Shown here piece after piece: positions 23,864 to 32,331 of a DNA stretch of 64,000 nucleotides. This DNA comes from Kribbella sp. NBC_01245. GTDB taxonomy: Bacteria; Actinomycetota; Actinomycetes; Propionibacteriales; Kribbellaceae. The position numbers were made by a program, and so were the translations under genes. The notes below the pieces were generated by a model. That model was not told the DNA's origin. It did not search any database and saw only the letters and a list, made by a program, of their open reading frames with translations. Position 1 is the first letter of the stretch. Each line of letters starts with the position of its first letter. Location of the stretch: contig NZ_CP108487.1 of NCBI RefSeq assembly GCF_036226525.1, positions 5,394,001-5,458,000 of the forward strand, written 5' to 3'.

Positions 23864-26187
23864 CGGCTCAGGACGAGCTTCTTGGTGGCGCCTGCAGCAC
23901 CAGTGACGTCTACGTTGATCCGCAGGCCTGTGGGGGTTCGGGTGACATAGACGCCTGGGTCGGCGCTTATCTGGCGTAGTCCGGGCAGCAGGAGTTGAAG
24001 TCGTACTGAAGCTGCCAACTGGGTCGGGTCGGAGATGGCCAGGTGGAGCTGGTTGTTCTTCCAGTGCTGGATTACCGAGCAGGGAGTCTCTGCGACGACG
24101 TCTGCGATGTGCCCGGGCTTCCAGAAGTTCATCATCGCCAAACCGAGTGTGGGATGTGCGACGGCCTGGGCGTCTCCGGTGTTGCGCAGAATCCGTAGAC
24201 CAGTAGAGCGGCCCAACTGCCTCGTACGGTCCAGGGATGCGCCAGGCACCACCAGATAGCTGTACGACGCGTTGGCCGGGTCTACCCCGTGGTCCAGCCA
24301 CATCGTCAAGTAGCGCCGGTTGATCGGTGTAGTCGTACCACCCGTGTTGATGTCTCGCCAAGCGCCAGTACGAGCCTCCCGCAACACCTGCAAGTTGGCG
24401 CCGTTAGGGAAGACGTAACCGGCCACGCCATCCAGGTGGGCCCAGCGCGCACCGGCAAGACTTGCCGAGTCAGGAGCCTGTACGTCGTCCACCCGCAAGA
24501 CGTTCGTACCAGTCGCGTGGAGGTTCCAGTTCTCCACTACGGTCTCGACCGAGTAGCCGCTGCTACCAGTGATACCGGCACCCAGGGCAACGACGTACTC
24601 GTCGAAGCAGAACCAGGACTTCCTGGCCCGCATAGGCGATACCGGCCCCTCCAAGTGCTGACCGACGGCCGCGTAGCCGTTGAGCGTTGTGCCTCCGACC
24701 CAAGTCGCATAAGGCGGTCGGGCCTCACCCCACTCACCGCCGGCCTTGGGCGGTAGCGGTAGCCGGTCGACGGTAATACCCGGTAGGCGATACCTGTCGA
24801 CCGTAGGCCAGAAGGCGTCGGCGTACTGGCCGTTGTCGCGGTCGTACAGGTAGGTCATGCCTGAGCCGGTGTGGTAGCCCTGCTCGTTCTCGCCGTTGCC
24901 GGACTCGTAGTACGCGATGCGCTTGCTGGCCATCGAGATCGAGTAGGCCCAGCCGGACCGGCGATGCACAGACCTATCCATACTGGCGAACAGCGTGTGC
25001 CCATTGGGCTCAGGCGCCGGCGTGACGCCAGAGGCGCGCAGAGACTTGACCAGCGAGACGCGTGGAATGGTTGCCCCCGACAACATGTTGCCGAAGGTGT
25101 CGCGCGCCAGCCAGCCGGCCACCGCCGCCCGCCATTGCGAGGCGAGCGCCGGTTCGACGCCTTGGGCCAAGCGGAGGATCGCCTCGGCCGCGGTGTAGCC
25201 GTCGTTGTGATCGGACGCGCTGTGCCGGGAGACGGCCCGGCCGCGGACGAAGTCCATCATCCGCAGGTCGTGCACCACCGGCAGATAGGCTTTCGCGACC
25301 GAGTCGAACAGGATCTGCCGCTTCGGATCGGTGATCGCCCAAGGCGAATCCGCCAGCAGGGCAAGGAGTTTGCCGATTCCACTCAACAGCACATGCCCGT
25401 ACGTTCCGGTGTACGCGACGTAGGTGTGCTGGACGAACGAGCCGTCGCGGTAGAAGCCGTCGCCACTCGTGACGTACTGCCAGGTGTCACTGAGGCCGTC
25501 GCGCGCATGCGTCAGCCGGGCCTCGTCATCCGTGACCAGCGCTCGCACGATGACTGCCTGGCAAAGGTCGACGCGGTTCGCCCCGGTCGAGATGATCCGG
25601 CCGCGCTCCGGCGGGAACATCCAGTACGGGTCGGGGACGAAGTGGTCGATTGCCGCGCAATACCGCTCGCGCGCCTCGGCCGGGATCTCGCCGTACAGCA
25701 GCACCATCGTGTTCGCGAGCGGCCGGGTGGCGCCGATCTCCCAGGACCACCAGTTGCCGAACTCGACCGTTCCAGGCTTGTAGATCAACTGGTACATCGA
25801 TTCGAGCCCAGCAAGTACGTCAGCCAGCAGTGATGCGTTAGACCGGTGGCGCGAGCCAGGGGTGGCCCAGGCCGTTGCCATCTGCTCTAGCCGTACGTAG
25901 CTGGCAGGGATGGCCGGATCGAGTTTGAGGTCCTGGTCGGTGAATACCCGGGTCCGGGCTGCAGAGCGATCCACTTTGGCCAGGGCGGACGAGACCGCGG
26001 TGTCCAGGCGGGTGATGGCTGCCGCGTAGTCGGGATCGGCCGGGTCTAGCGCCGTACCGCCGGTCAGGTCGGCGGCCCATTTCGCGCGCAGACCGGAGAA
26101 GTCCACAGCTGCCGCGTAGGCGGGGATCGGGAGGTTCAGGGCGGTCACGGCCGCGGCTCCTCCGGCCAGAAAGGTACGTCGTCGCAT
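23860..26187 (-). CDS. Tat-exported polysaccharide lyase family 8 (hyaluronate/xanthan/chondroitin AC lyase-like)
   Basis: A 775-residue exported lyase. A twin-arginine signal (MRRRTFLAGGAAAV) is followed by the alpha/alpha toroid with NWWSWEIGATRPLANTM (catalytic Asn region), FVQHTYVAYTGTYGHVLL (catalytic His and Tyr) and FVRGRAVSRHSASDH (Arg). The central beta-sandwich domain contains GNGENEQGYHTGSGMTYLY. GGAGGAG 8 nt upstream supports ATG 26187. It cleaves an acidic polysaccharide by beta-elimination outside the cell. Which one (hyaluronan, chondroitin, xanthan) cannot be told. The divergent GntR-LacI gene is the likely regulator. Confidence 0.92.
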   Translation of the reverse strand: MRRRTFLAGGAAAVTALNLPIPAYAAAVDFSGLRAKWAADLTGGTALDPADPDYAAAITRLDTAVSSALAKVDRSAARTRVFTDQDLKLDPAIPASYVRLEQMATAWATPGSRHRSNASLLADVLAGLESMYQLIYKPGTVEFGNWWSWEIGATRPLANTMVLLYGEIPAEARERYCAAIDHFVPDPYWMFPPERGRIISTGANRVDLCQAVIVRALVTDDEARLTHARDGLSDTWQYVTSGDGFYRDGSFVQHTYVAYTGTYGHVLLSGIGKLLALLADSPWAITDPKRQILFDSVAKAYLPVVHDLRMMDFVRGRAVSRHSASDHNDGYTAAEAILRLAQGVEPALASQWRAAVAGWLARDTFGNMLSGATIPRVSLVKSLRASGVTPAPEPNGHTLFASMDRSVHRRSGWAYSISMASKRIAYYESGNGENEQGYHTGSGMTYLYDRDNGQYADAFWPTVDRYRLPGITVDRLPLPPKAGGEWGEARPPYATWVGGTTLNGYAAVGQHLEGPVSPMRARKSWFCFDEYVVALGAGITGSSGYSVETVVENWNLHATGTNVLRVDDVQAPDSASLAGARWAHLDGVAGYVFPNGANLQVLREARTGAWRDINTGGTTTPINRRYLTMWLDHGVDPANASYSYLVVPGASLDRTRQLGRSTGLRILRNTGDAQAVAHPTLGLAMMNFWKPGHIADVVAETPCSVIQHWKNNQLHLAISDPTQLAASVRLQLLLPGLRQISADPGVYVTRTPTGLRINVDVTGAAGATKKLVLSR

Positions 26188-26271
26188 GGGTATCTCCTCC
26201 GGCAGTGCGGGGCGGTTCACTGGAAGGCCTTGTCGGATGAGTGTGTGGCAAGTCATCCTTTCAGTCAATGG

Positions 26272-26287
26272 ATTCATGCTAATGAAT
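26272..26287. promoter_or_regulatory. Operator-like palindrome between PL8 lyase and its divergent regulator
   Basis: ATTCAT-GCTA-ATGAAT is a perfect 6+6 palindrome, AT-rich in a GC-rich genome. It lies 46 bp before the regulator start at 26333 and 85 bp before the lyase start. This placement suits a shared operator for the GntR-LacI-type protein. Confidence 0.55.
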
Positions 26288-26332
26288 TCTTGGCAGATAC
26301 TGTTCGGCAGCAGACCTGAAGGTAGGGAGCAC

Positions 26333-27385
26333 GTGAGCGCAGCAGAGGAAACCCCTGCGGCCATCCGTGGGCACAAGGCCCGGCGGCTGGCCGAGGAGTT
26401 GCGCCGCGGGATCGCCGAGCTGCGCTGGCCGGCGGGCAAACTGCCGACCGAGGCCGAGCTCGCCCGCGAACAGGGCGTCAGCCTCAATACCGTGCGCCGA
26501 GCCGTCGATCTCTTGGTCCAGGACGGCCTGGTCTACCGGCGGCAGGGCTCCGGCATGTACATCGCGTCCATCGGCACCGGCCCACTGATCGGTGTGGCCG
26601 TGCCGTCGATGACGTACTACTACCCCCGCATCATCATGGGCATCGAGCGCGAGCTCTCCCGGCACGGCGCCAAGATGCTGCTGCGCAGTACCGAATGGGA
26701 TCCGCGCCTCGAGGCCGAGGCCATCGACAGCCTGGTCGATACCGGCGTGGCCGGCCTCATCGTCGTGCCCGGGCTGGACGATCCGGCGAGCCTGGACGCG
26801 CTGGAGGACGTCGGCGTACCGCTCGTGCTGGTCGAGCGCGGCCTGGAACTACCCGCCACCCAGCACGAGTTCGTCGGCTCCAACCACGCCGCCGGCGCCC
26901 GGGCCGCGGTCAAACACCTGCAGGCCCTCGGCCACACCCGCATCGGCCACCTGGAACGGACCAGCCCGCACACCGCGCCCCAGATCCGGGCCGGGCTCCG
27001 TCTAGCTCTCGGCGGCGAGCCGGTCGTCTTCGAATCACTCGCGCGTTGGACGGCGGCCGACGCTGTTGCCGCCCTCGACCGACTGGTGGCTGCCGACGTG
27101 ACGGCTGTTGTGTGTTTCGCCGATCGCGAGGCGACGCTGCTCGTCAGCGCAGCCCGCCAACGCGGTCTCGACGTACCGGGTGATCTGTCGGTCGTCGGTT
27201 ATGACGACGAGGTGGCCGACCTCTCGGAAGTCCCTCTCACCGCCGTCTCGCCCGCCAAAACCGACGTCGGCCGCCGCGCCGTCGAGGTCCTCCGCGCCCG
27301 CCTCGCCGACCCGGACAGCCCTCGCCAACAGCTCTCCCTCATCCCGGACCTCGTCATCCGCCAGTCAACCGGCCCCCGCAAGTAA
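26333..27385 (+). CDS. GntR-type wHTH / LacI-type sugar-binding regulator (AraR-like)
   Basis: A 350-residue chimeric-type repressor. The N-terminal GntR helix-turn-helix (about 10-75) reads LPTEAELAREQGVSLNTVRRAV, then LVYRRQGSGMYIA. A periplasmic-binding-like sensor (about 80-345) follows: PRIIMGIERELSRHGAKMLL, GLIVVPGLDD and VPGDLSVVGYDDE. This arrangement matches AraR-type regulators that respond to sugars. GTG 26333 follows GGGAG. It is divergent from the PL8 lyase and probably represses it until a degradation product binds. Confidence 0.9.
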   Translation: MSAAEETPAAIRGHKARRLAEELRRGIAELRWPAGKLPTEAELAREQGVSLNTVRRAVDLLVQDGLVYRRQGSGMYIASIGTGPLIGVAVPSMTYYYPRIIMGIERELSRHGAKMLLRSTEWDPRLEAEAIDSLVDTGVAGLIVVPGLDDPASLDALEDVGVPLVLVERGLELPATQHEFVGSNHAAGARAAVKHLQALGHTRIGHLERTSPHTAPQIRAGLRLALGGEPVVFESLARWTAADAVAALDRLVAADVTAVVCFADREATLLVSAARQRGLDVPGDLSVVGYDDEVADLSEVPLTAVSPAKTDVGRRAVEVLRARLADPDSPRQQLSLIPDLVIRQSTGPRK

Positions 27386-27481
27386 CCAGCGGCGGATTCC
27401 TTTTGGGGTCTACGACTTGAGGAGGGGTGGCCAGCCTTCCGGACGATGTGGCGACGTGGCGAGCCGGCGAAGACTTCGGTC

Positions 27482-29052
27482 ATGTTCAAACCTGCTGTGC
27501 TTTCGATACTTCCATTGGCCCTGTTTCCGGCTCAGGCGAGCGGCGTTGGGGTTGACGTTGGCGTTGACGTTGTGCGGACGGACGCGGGGGTGGTGCGGGG
27601 ATCGGCGGTCGGGTCGGTTCGGGTGTTCAACGGCATTCCGTACGCCGCGCCGCCGACTGGCCGGTTGCGTTGGGTGGCGCCGCAACCGGTTCGCCCGTGG
27701 ACCGGCGTACGGGCCGCGACCGAGGCGCGAAGTCCTTGCCCTCAGCAACAAAACCCCGAGGTGCCGAACGGCAGCACGTTTGAGGACTGTCTGTACGTCA
27801 ACGTGACCACGCCCGCGCGTGCGACGGTCCGGCCGGTGGTGGTGTGGGTGCCGGGTGGCGGGTTCTTCTCCGGCGCGGGCAGTAGCTATGGGCCGCGTAA
27901 ATTGGTCGAGCGTGGTGACGTCGTGGTGGTCACGATCAACTACCGGCTGGCTATCTTCGGGTCCTTCGGTCACCCGGGTCTGCCTGGTTCTGGGACCTAC
28001 GGGCTGCAGGACCAGCAGGCGGCCCTGCGCTGGGTCCAACGGAACGCCCGCGCCTTTGGCGGCGACCCACTGCGTGTCACCCTGGTCGGGGAATCGGCCG
28101 GCGGGATGAGCGTCTGCGCCCAGCTCACCTCACCGAAAGCCGTCGGTCTGTTCAGCAAGGTCATCATGCAGAGCGGCTCGTGCGCGTTCAACTGGGACGA
28201 CAACAGCCAATACCCCGGCCAGGCCGCCGACTCCCCCTGGTCGCCCCAGAGCGCCGTACGACGGAATGGCGCCGAGGTGGCTGTTCGTTGAAGTCAGACC
28301 TTGCAAAGGCCGGGAAGTGCCGAAGTGATGAGTCGGCGCTTGCTTGTGTTCGGAAGGCTTCCGCGGCTGACCTGATGCCGGTGAGCCTGGCGTTTACGCA
28401 GCTGGCGTACAGGTCGTCGGTATTACCTGAGAGCCCTGCGAAGGCAATGGCGGCCGGGAGGTTCCACCGGGTGCCAGGGCTCTCGGGGAACAACCATGAC
28501 GAGGCTGCGTCGTGGTTGGTGGCGTTCAATGTGTCTGACGAGAACTACGCGCGGCTGATCGCAGACATGGTTGGGCTTTCGCAGGCGGCCAAGGTTGTCA
28601 GGGAGTACCCGTTGTCGGCGTACGACTCGGCGGCCGAGGCGTGGACTGCGGTGACGACTGACCGGATCTGGTCTTGTACGCAGGTGCAGAACGATCGGCA
28701 GGCCGCGCGGTTCGTACCGACGTACGCCTATGAGTTCGCGGATAAACGCTCGCCGTTGGCTTCGGCGGGTCAGGGCGCGGCACACGCCGTGGAGTTGCCG
28801 TACCTGTTCAGTTTGGGCGGTTACGACTTCCCGTTGTCGGAGACCCAGCAGACGCTGTCGAACCAGATGGTCGACTACTGGACGGCCTTCGCTCGTACTG
28901 GCGATCCCAACGGCCAGGGGCGGCCTCACTGGGCTGCGACCGGCGCTGGCGCCGTACGCGGTCTATCCCTGGCTCCGAGCGACCAGGGTGGGATCAAGCC
29001 GGTAGACCTGGGTGTCGAGCACCACTGCGACTTCTGGGCGGGGATCAACTAG
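27482..29052 (+). pseudogene. Exported type-B carboxylesterase, frameshifted
   Basis: Two overlapping frames make one carboxylesterase. The first (27482-28291) has a signal peptide (ending QASG), VWVPGGGFFSGAGSS (oxyanion) and the nucleophile elbow TLVGESAGGMS. It then stops at 28291. Homology resumes in another frame from about 28290 (SDLAKAGKCRSDES) and runs to 29052, with the acid/His part GAAHAVELPYLF present. One missing base (or two extra) near 28280-28300 explains the break. Either a recent inactivation or a sequence error. Confidence 0.8.
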
Positions 29053-29130
29053 GTACTGTCGATCGGGAACAGTTGCGCCGGTTCGCGGAGTTGTTTCCGG
29101 GGTAGCGCTTGACTCGACTGGAAGGCAGTA

Positions 29131-30138
29131 ATGAATCTTCGGATCGGTTACAAGGCGTCGGCGGAGCAGTTCGGCCCGCGGGAGCTGGTGGAGTATTCCG
29201 TGCGTGCCGAGGAGGTCGGCCTGGACACGGTGACGGTTTCGGACCACTTCCTGCCCTGGCGGCACGACAACGGGCACGCGCCGTTCTCGCTCGCCTGGAT
29301 GGCCGCTGTCGGCGAGCGGACCGAGCGGGTGCTGCTCGGTACGTCGGTGCTGACGCCCACCTTCCGGTACAACCCGGCGGTGATCGCGCAGGCCTTCGCG
29401 ACCCTCGGGCTGCTCTACCCCGGCCGGGTGATGCTCGGCGTCGGCACCGGTGAGGCGCTGAACGAGGTGGCCGTTTCCGGTCGCGAGTGGCCCGACTTCA
29501 AGGAACGGTTCGCCCGGCTGCGCGAGGCGGTCAAGCTCACGCGGCAGCTCTGGGCCGGTAAGACGGTCAACTTCGACGGCGAGTACTACAAGACGGTCGA
29601 GGCGATGATCTACGACCGGCCCGAGGTGCCGGTGCCGATCTACGTGGCCGCGGGTGGGCCGATGGTCGCGCGATACGCCGGGCGCGCTGGCGACGGCATG
29701 ATTTGCACGTCCGGCAAGGGCATGGACCTCTACACCGGACAGCTGCTGCCCGCTGTCGAGGAAGGCGCGGGCAAGGCCGACCGCGACCCGGCCGGAGTGG
29801 ACCGGATGATCGAGATCAAGCTGTCGTACGACCGGGACCCGGCGAAGGCGCTCGAGAACACCCGCTTCTGGGCGCCGTTGTCACTGACGCCCGAGCAGAA
29901 GCACAGCGTCGACACCGCCGTCGAGATGGAACGCCTCGCGGACCAACTCCCGATCGAGCAGGTCGCGAAGCGCTGGATAGTCGCGTCCGATGGCGAAGAC
30001 GCCGCCACCCAGATCAAGCAGTACACCGACGCCGGCTTCAACCACCTGATCTTCCACGGCCCCGGCCAAGACCAAGAGCGCTTCCTAACCCAATTCGCCG
30101 AAGACGTACTCCCCCTCCTCCGCAAATCCACCACCTAA
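29131..30138 (+). CDS. fgd: F420-dependent glucose-6-phosphate dehydrogenase
   Basis: A 335-residue LLM-class enzyme that closely follows mycobacterial FGD. It has GYKASAEQFGPRELVEYSV at the start, TVSDHFLPWRHDNGHAPFS (active-site His), LLGTSVLTPTFRYNPAVIAQ, LGVGTGEALNE (F420/phosphate contacts) and FWAPLSLTPEQKHSVD. It oxidises glucose-6-phosphate and reduces cofactor F420 in the cytoplasm, supplying F420H2 for F420-dependent reductases. Length equals the family norm. ATG 29131 with GGAAGG upstream. A strong hairpin follows the stop. Confidence 0.95.
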   Translation: MNLRIGYKASAEQFGPRELVEYSVRAEEVGLDTVTVSDHFLPWRHDNGHAPFSLAWMAAVGERTERVLLGTSVLTPTFRYNPAVIAQAFATLGLLYPGRVMLGVGTGEALNEVAVSGREWPDFKERFARLREAVKLTRQLWAGKTVNFDGEYYKTVEAMIYDRPEVPVPIYVAAGGPMVARYAGRAGDGMICTSGKGMDLYTGQLLPAVEEGAGKADRDPAGVDRMIEIKLSYDRDPAKALENTRFWAPLSLTPEQKHSVDTAVEMERLADQLPIEQVAKRWIVASDGEDAATQIKQYTDAGFNHLIFHGPGQDQERFLTQFAEDVLPLLRKSTT

Positions 30139-30145
30139 CCCCCAC

Positions 30146-30191
30146 GTCCACACGCCGCCCCGAACCAGCCGTCTGGGGTCGGCGTGTGGAC
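30146..30191 (+). terminator. Hairpin terminator downstream of fgd
   Basis: GTCCACACGCCG (30146-30157) and CGGCGTGTGGAC (30180-30191) form a perfect 12-bp stem 8 nt after the fgd stop. There is no T-tract, as is common for actinobacterial terminators. It also lies downstream of the minus-strand small ORF. Confidence 0.5.
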
Positions 30192-30212
30192 CGGGTTGTC
30201 GCTTGAGTGCCT

Positions 30213-30368
30213 TCAGCCGCCCAGCTTGTCGGCGTCGTCGCCATGCTCGACCAACTCCCGCCCCATCACCGCGGCGGCGGAACCGCGCACAGCGCTGTCC
30301 GAGCCCGGCTTGAGCTCCATCTCGTCTTCGGCCCAACGGGCGGCAGCGTCGTAATCCTTCGTCGTCAT
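30213..30368 (-). CDS. Very small ORF, possible truncated antitoxin-like protein (51 aa)
   Basis: A 51-residue acidic ORF: MTTKDYDAAARWAEDEMEL, then KPGSDSAVRGSAAAVMGREL, ending DKLGG-stop. The composition and third-position GC look coding. The start resembles the N-terminal part of longer actinobacterial ribbon-helix-helix antitoxin-type proteins, in which more sequence follows the final GG; that comparison is from memory. Its ATG overlaps the stop of an upstream open stretch (30369-30600, minus; contains SPARILLAIRGDDRR) with no convincing start. The locus may be the remnant of a two-gene module. The remainder of 30369-30607 holds no intact gene. Confidence 0.4.
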   Translation of the reverse strand: MTTKDYDAAARWAEDEMELKPGSDSAVRGSAAAVMGRELVEHGDDADKLGG

Positions 30369-30607
30369 CAGCTGCAATCCATTCCTCGCGCTTCCGCCAG
30401 CAACCGGCTAAGCGTCGGCAGAGCCGCCACGCGCCAATCCTGCCCGGCCGTGGGGTCGAGCGCGCTGTTCGCCGTACGGCGATCATCGCCGCGGATGGCC
30501 AGCAGGATGCGTGCCGGGCTCCCGGACGATTGGTTGCTGTTAGCAACGCTGGTTCGGGTGTGTATGCGTCTGTTCGCGGTTGGGTTGAGGTTCGAGCGCC
30601 GAAGCGG

Positions 30608-30934
30608 TCAGTCGTCGAAGGTGATCTCCAGCGACGTGACCTTGCCGTCCGGGGCCCAGCGCAACCGCATCGTGCCGCGGCCGCCCTTCGACCACTCGAA
30701 CCGGATCCCGTCGGTACCGTCCTGCTCCGACTCCGGCAGCAGCTTCATCGTGTCCGTCGGCGGATTCTCCTGATAGGCCGCGACAATCGCCGCGCGCCCC
30801 TCGAACGGCCCGGCCGGTGCGCCGACGAAGGTCATCCGCGCGCCGGGGCTGAACCTGGCACCGAACTCGTCCCACCGGCCGGTCTCGACCGCCTGGTTGA
30901 ACGCCGCCACGTGCTGCTCGACTCGTTGCGTCAT
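30608..30934 (-). CDS. SnoaL/NTF2-fold protein (108 aa)
   Basis: A 108-residue protein with the cone-shaped NTF2-like pattern. A first helix (VEQHVAAFNQAVETGRWDEFGARF) precedes strands with MTFVGAPAGPFEGRAAIVAAY, and the end reads RWAPDGKVTSLEITFD. GGAGG 8 nt upstream fixes ATG 30934. Members of this fold serve as small enzymes or binding proteins. No specific role can be given. Divergent from the aminotransferase at 31078. Confidence 0.8.
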   Translation of the reverse strand: MTQRVEQHVAAFNQAVETGRWDEFGARFSPGARMTFVGAPAGPFEGRAAIVAAYQENPPTDTMKLLPESEQDGTDGIRFEWSKGGRGTMRLRWAPDGKVTSLEITFDD

Positions 30935-31077
30935 CGCCCTATCCTCCGATCGGCCAGGTAAAGCCGGCCTCACGATCACTGTAGGCGACCGAACCTTCGC
31001 GACCTCTCAACCGAGGTGGGTAGTCGGCCGGCAAAATCCGCCGGGCGCGTCGGCCTTGCTCGGTGTTAGCTGTTGGC

Positions 31078-32274
31078 ATGACTAGTGCGCAGCAGCTGGA
31101 TGTCGAGACCTTGCGGACCGATACCCCTGGAGTCCGGGAACTGGTCCACTTCAACAACGCCGGCGCCGGGCTGATGCCGACGTCCGTGCTGGCCGCAATG
31201 CGGGACCACCTCGAGCTCGAGGCCGAGATCGGTGGTTACGAGGCGGCCGCCGCGAAGGCCGACGCGCTCAACGGGTTCTACACCGAGCACGCCGCCCTGC
31301 TGAACGCGGCGCCGGAGAATCTCGCTTTCCAGAGCAGTGCCACGCATGCCTTCAGTACGGCGTTGTCGACCATCCCCTTCGAGCCGGGCGACGTCATCCT
31401 CACCACGCGCAACGACTACATCTCGAACCAGATCGCGTTCATGTCGCTTCGCCGGCGCTTCGGCGTGGAGGTGGTCCGGGCGCCAGATGCACCCGAGGGC
31501 GGGGTCGACGTACCGGCCATGGTCGCCTTGATGCGGGAGCGGCGGCCGCGGGTGGTTTCGGTCACGCACGTCCCGACGAACTCCGGGCTGGTCCAGCCTG
31601 TTGCCGAGATCGGCCGTCATACGCGCGAGCTAGAGCTGCTCTATCTGGTCGACGCCTGCCAGTCGGTCGGGCAGCTCCCGGTCGATGTGGCCGAGATCGG
31701 CTGCGACTTCCTGACCGCGACCAGCCGGAAGTTCCTCCGCGGGCCGCGTGGCGCCGGCTTCTTATACGCGTCCGACCGGGTGCTGGCCACTGGGATGGAA
31801 CCGTTGTTCATCGATATGCGCGGCGCCGATTGGACCACGCCGGACGGCTATACCCGCAGCGACACCGCGAAACGCTTCGAGCAGTGGGAGATGCCGTACG
31901 CCTTGGTGCTGGGCGCCGCCGAGTCGGTCCGCTACGCCCGCGGAGTCGGCATCGACGAGATCGCCAGCCGCTCGGGTGCGCTCGCCGCCGCGTTGCGCGA
32001 TCGGCTGCGGGAGCTGGACGGCGTCCGCGTGCTCGACAAAGGCCCTGCGCTGGCCGCCATCGTGACGTTCACGATCGAGGGCTGGGACGCGCAACCGTTC
32101 AAGTCCGCGTTGCAGGCCAAGGGCATCAACTCATCCCTCACCGGCCGCTCGTCCGCGCAGTACGACTTCGCCGACAAGAACGTCGATTGGTGCCTGCGCC
32201 TTTCCCCGCACTACTACAACACCGAGGCCGAGGTGGACCGGGTCGCGAACGAGATCAAGTCGCTGACGGCCTGA
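31078..32274 (+). CDS. Aminotransferase class V-fold PLP enzyme (cysteine desulfurase/lyase-like)
   Basis: A 398-residue fold-type I PLP enzyme. Key features are HFNNAGAGLMPTSVLAAM at the start, a His in the SVTHVPTNSGLVQPV segment, Asp in YLVDACQSVGQLPVDV, and the Schiff-base Lys in TATSRKFLRGPRGAGFLY. The C-terminal domain ends in SPHYYNTEAEVDRV. It belongs to the NifS/CsdA/EgtE-like group. Either cysteine desulfuration or C-S lyase activity is possible; no partner gene here decides it. ATG 31078. Confidence 0.88.
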   Translation: MTSAQQLDVETLRTDTPGVRELVHFNNAGAGLMPTSVLAAMRDHLELEAEIGGYEAAAAKADALNGFYTEHAALLNAAPENLAFQSSATHAFSTALSTIPFEPGDVILTTRNDYISNQIAFMSLRRRFGVEVVRAPDAPEGGVDVPAMVALMRERRPRVVSVTHVPTNSGLVQPVAEIGRHTRELELLYLVDACQSVGQLPVDVAEIGCDFLTATSRKFLRGPRGAGFLYASDRVLATGMEPLFIDMRGADWTTPDGYTRSDTAKRFEQWEMPYALVLGAAESVRYARGVGIDEIASRSGALAAALRDRLRELDGVRVLDKGPALAAIVTFTIEGWDAQPFKSALQAKGINSSLTGRSSAQYDFADKNVDWCLRLSPHYYNTEAEVDRVANEIKSLTA

Positions 32275-32331
32275 AAAGTCGCTCTTTATTGCGGACTGAA
32301 GATGTCCGCAATGGTGGTTAGCGTCGGAGAC

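Noticed and set aside
30530..30961. Plus-strand open frame of 143 codons
   Set aside because: Mostly the antisense of the SnoaL-like gene, which has a good ribosome-binding site and fold pattern on the minus strand.
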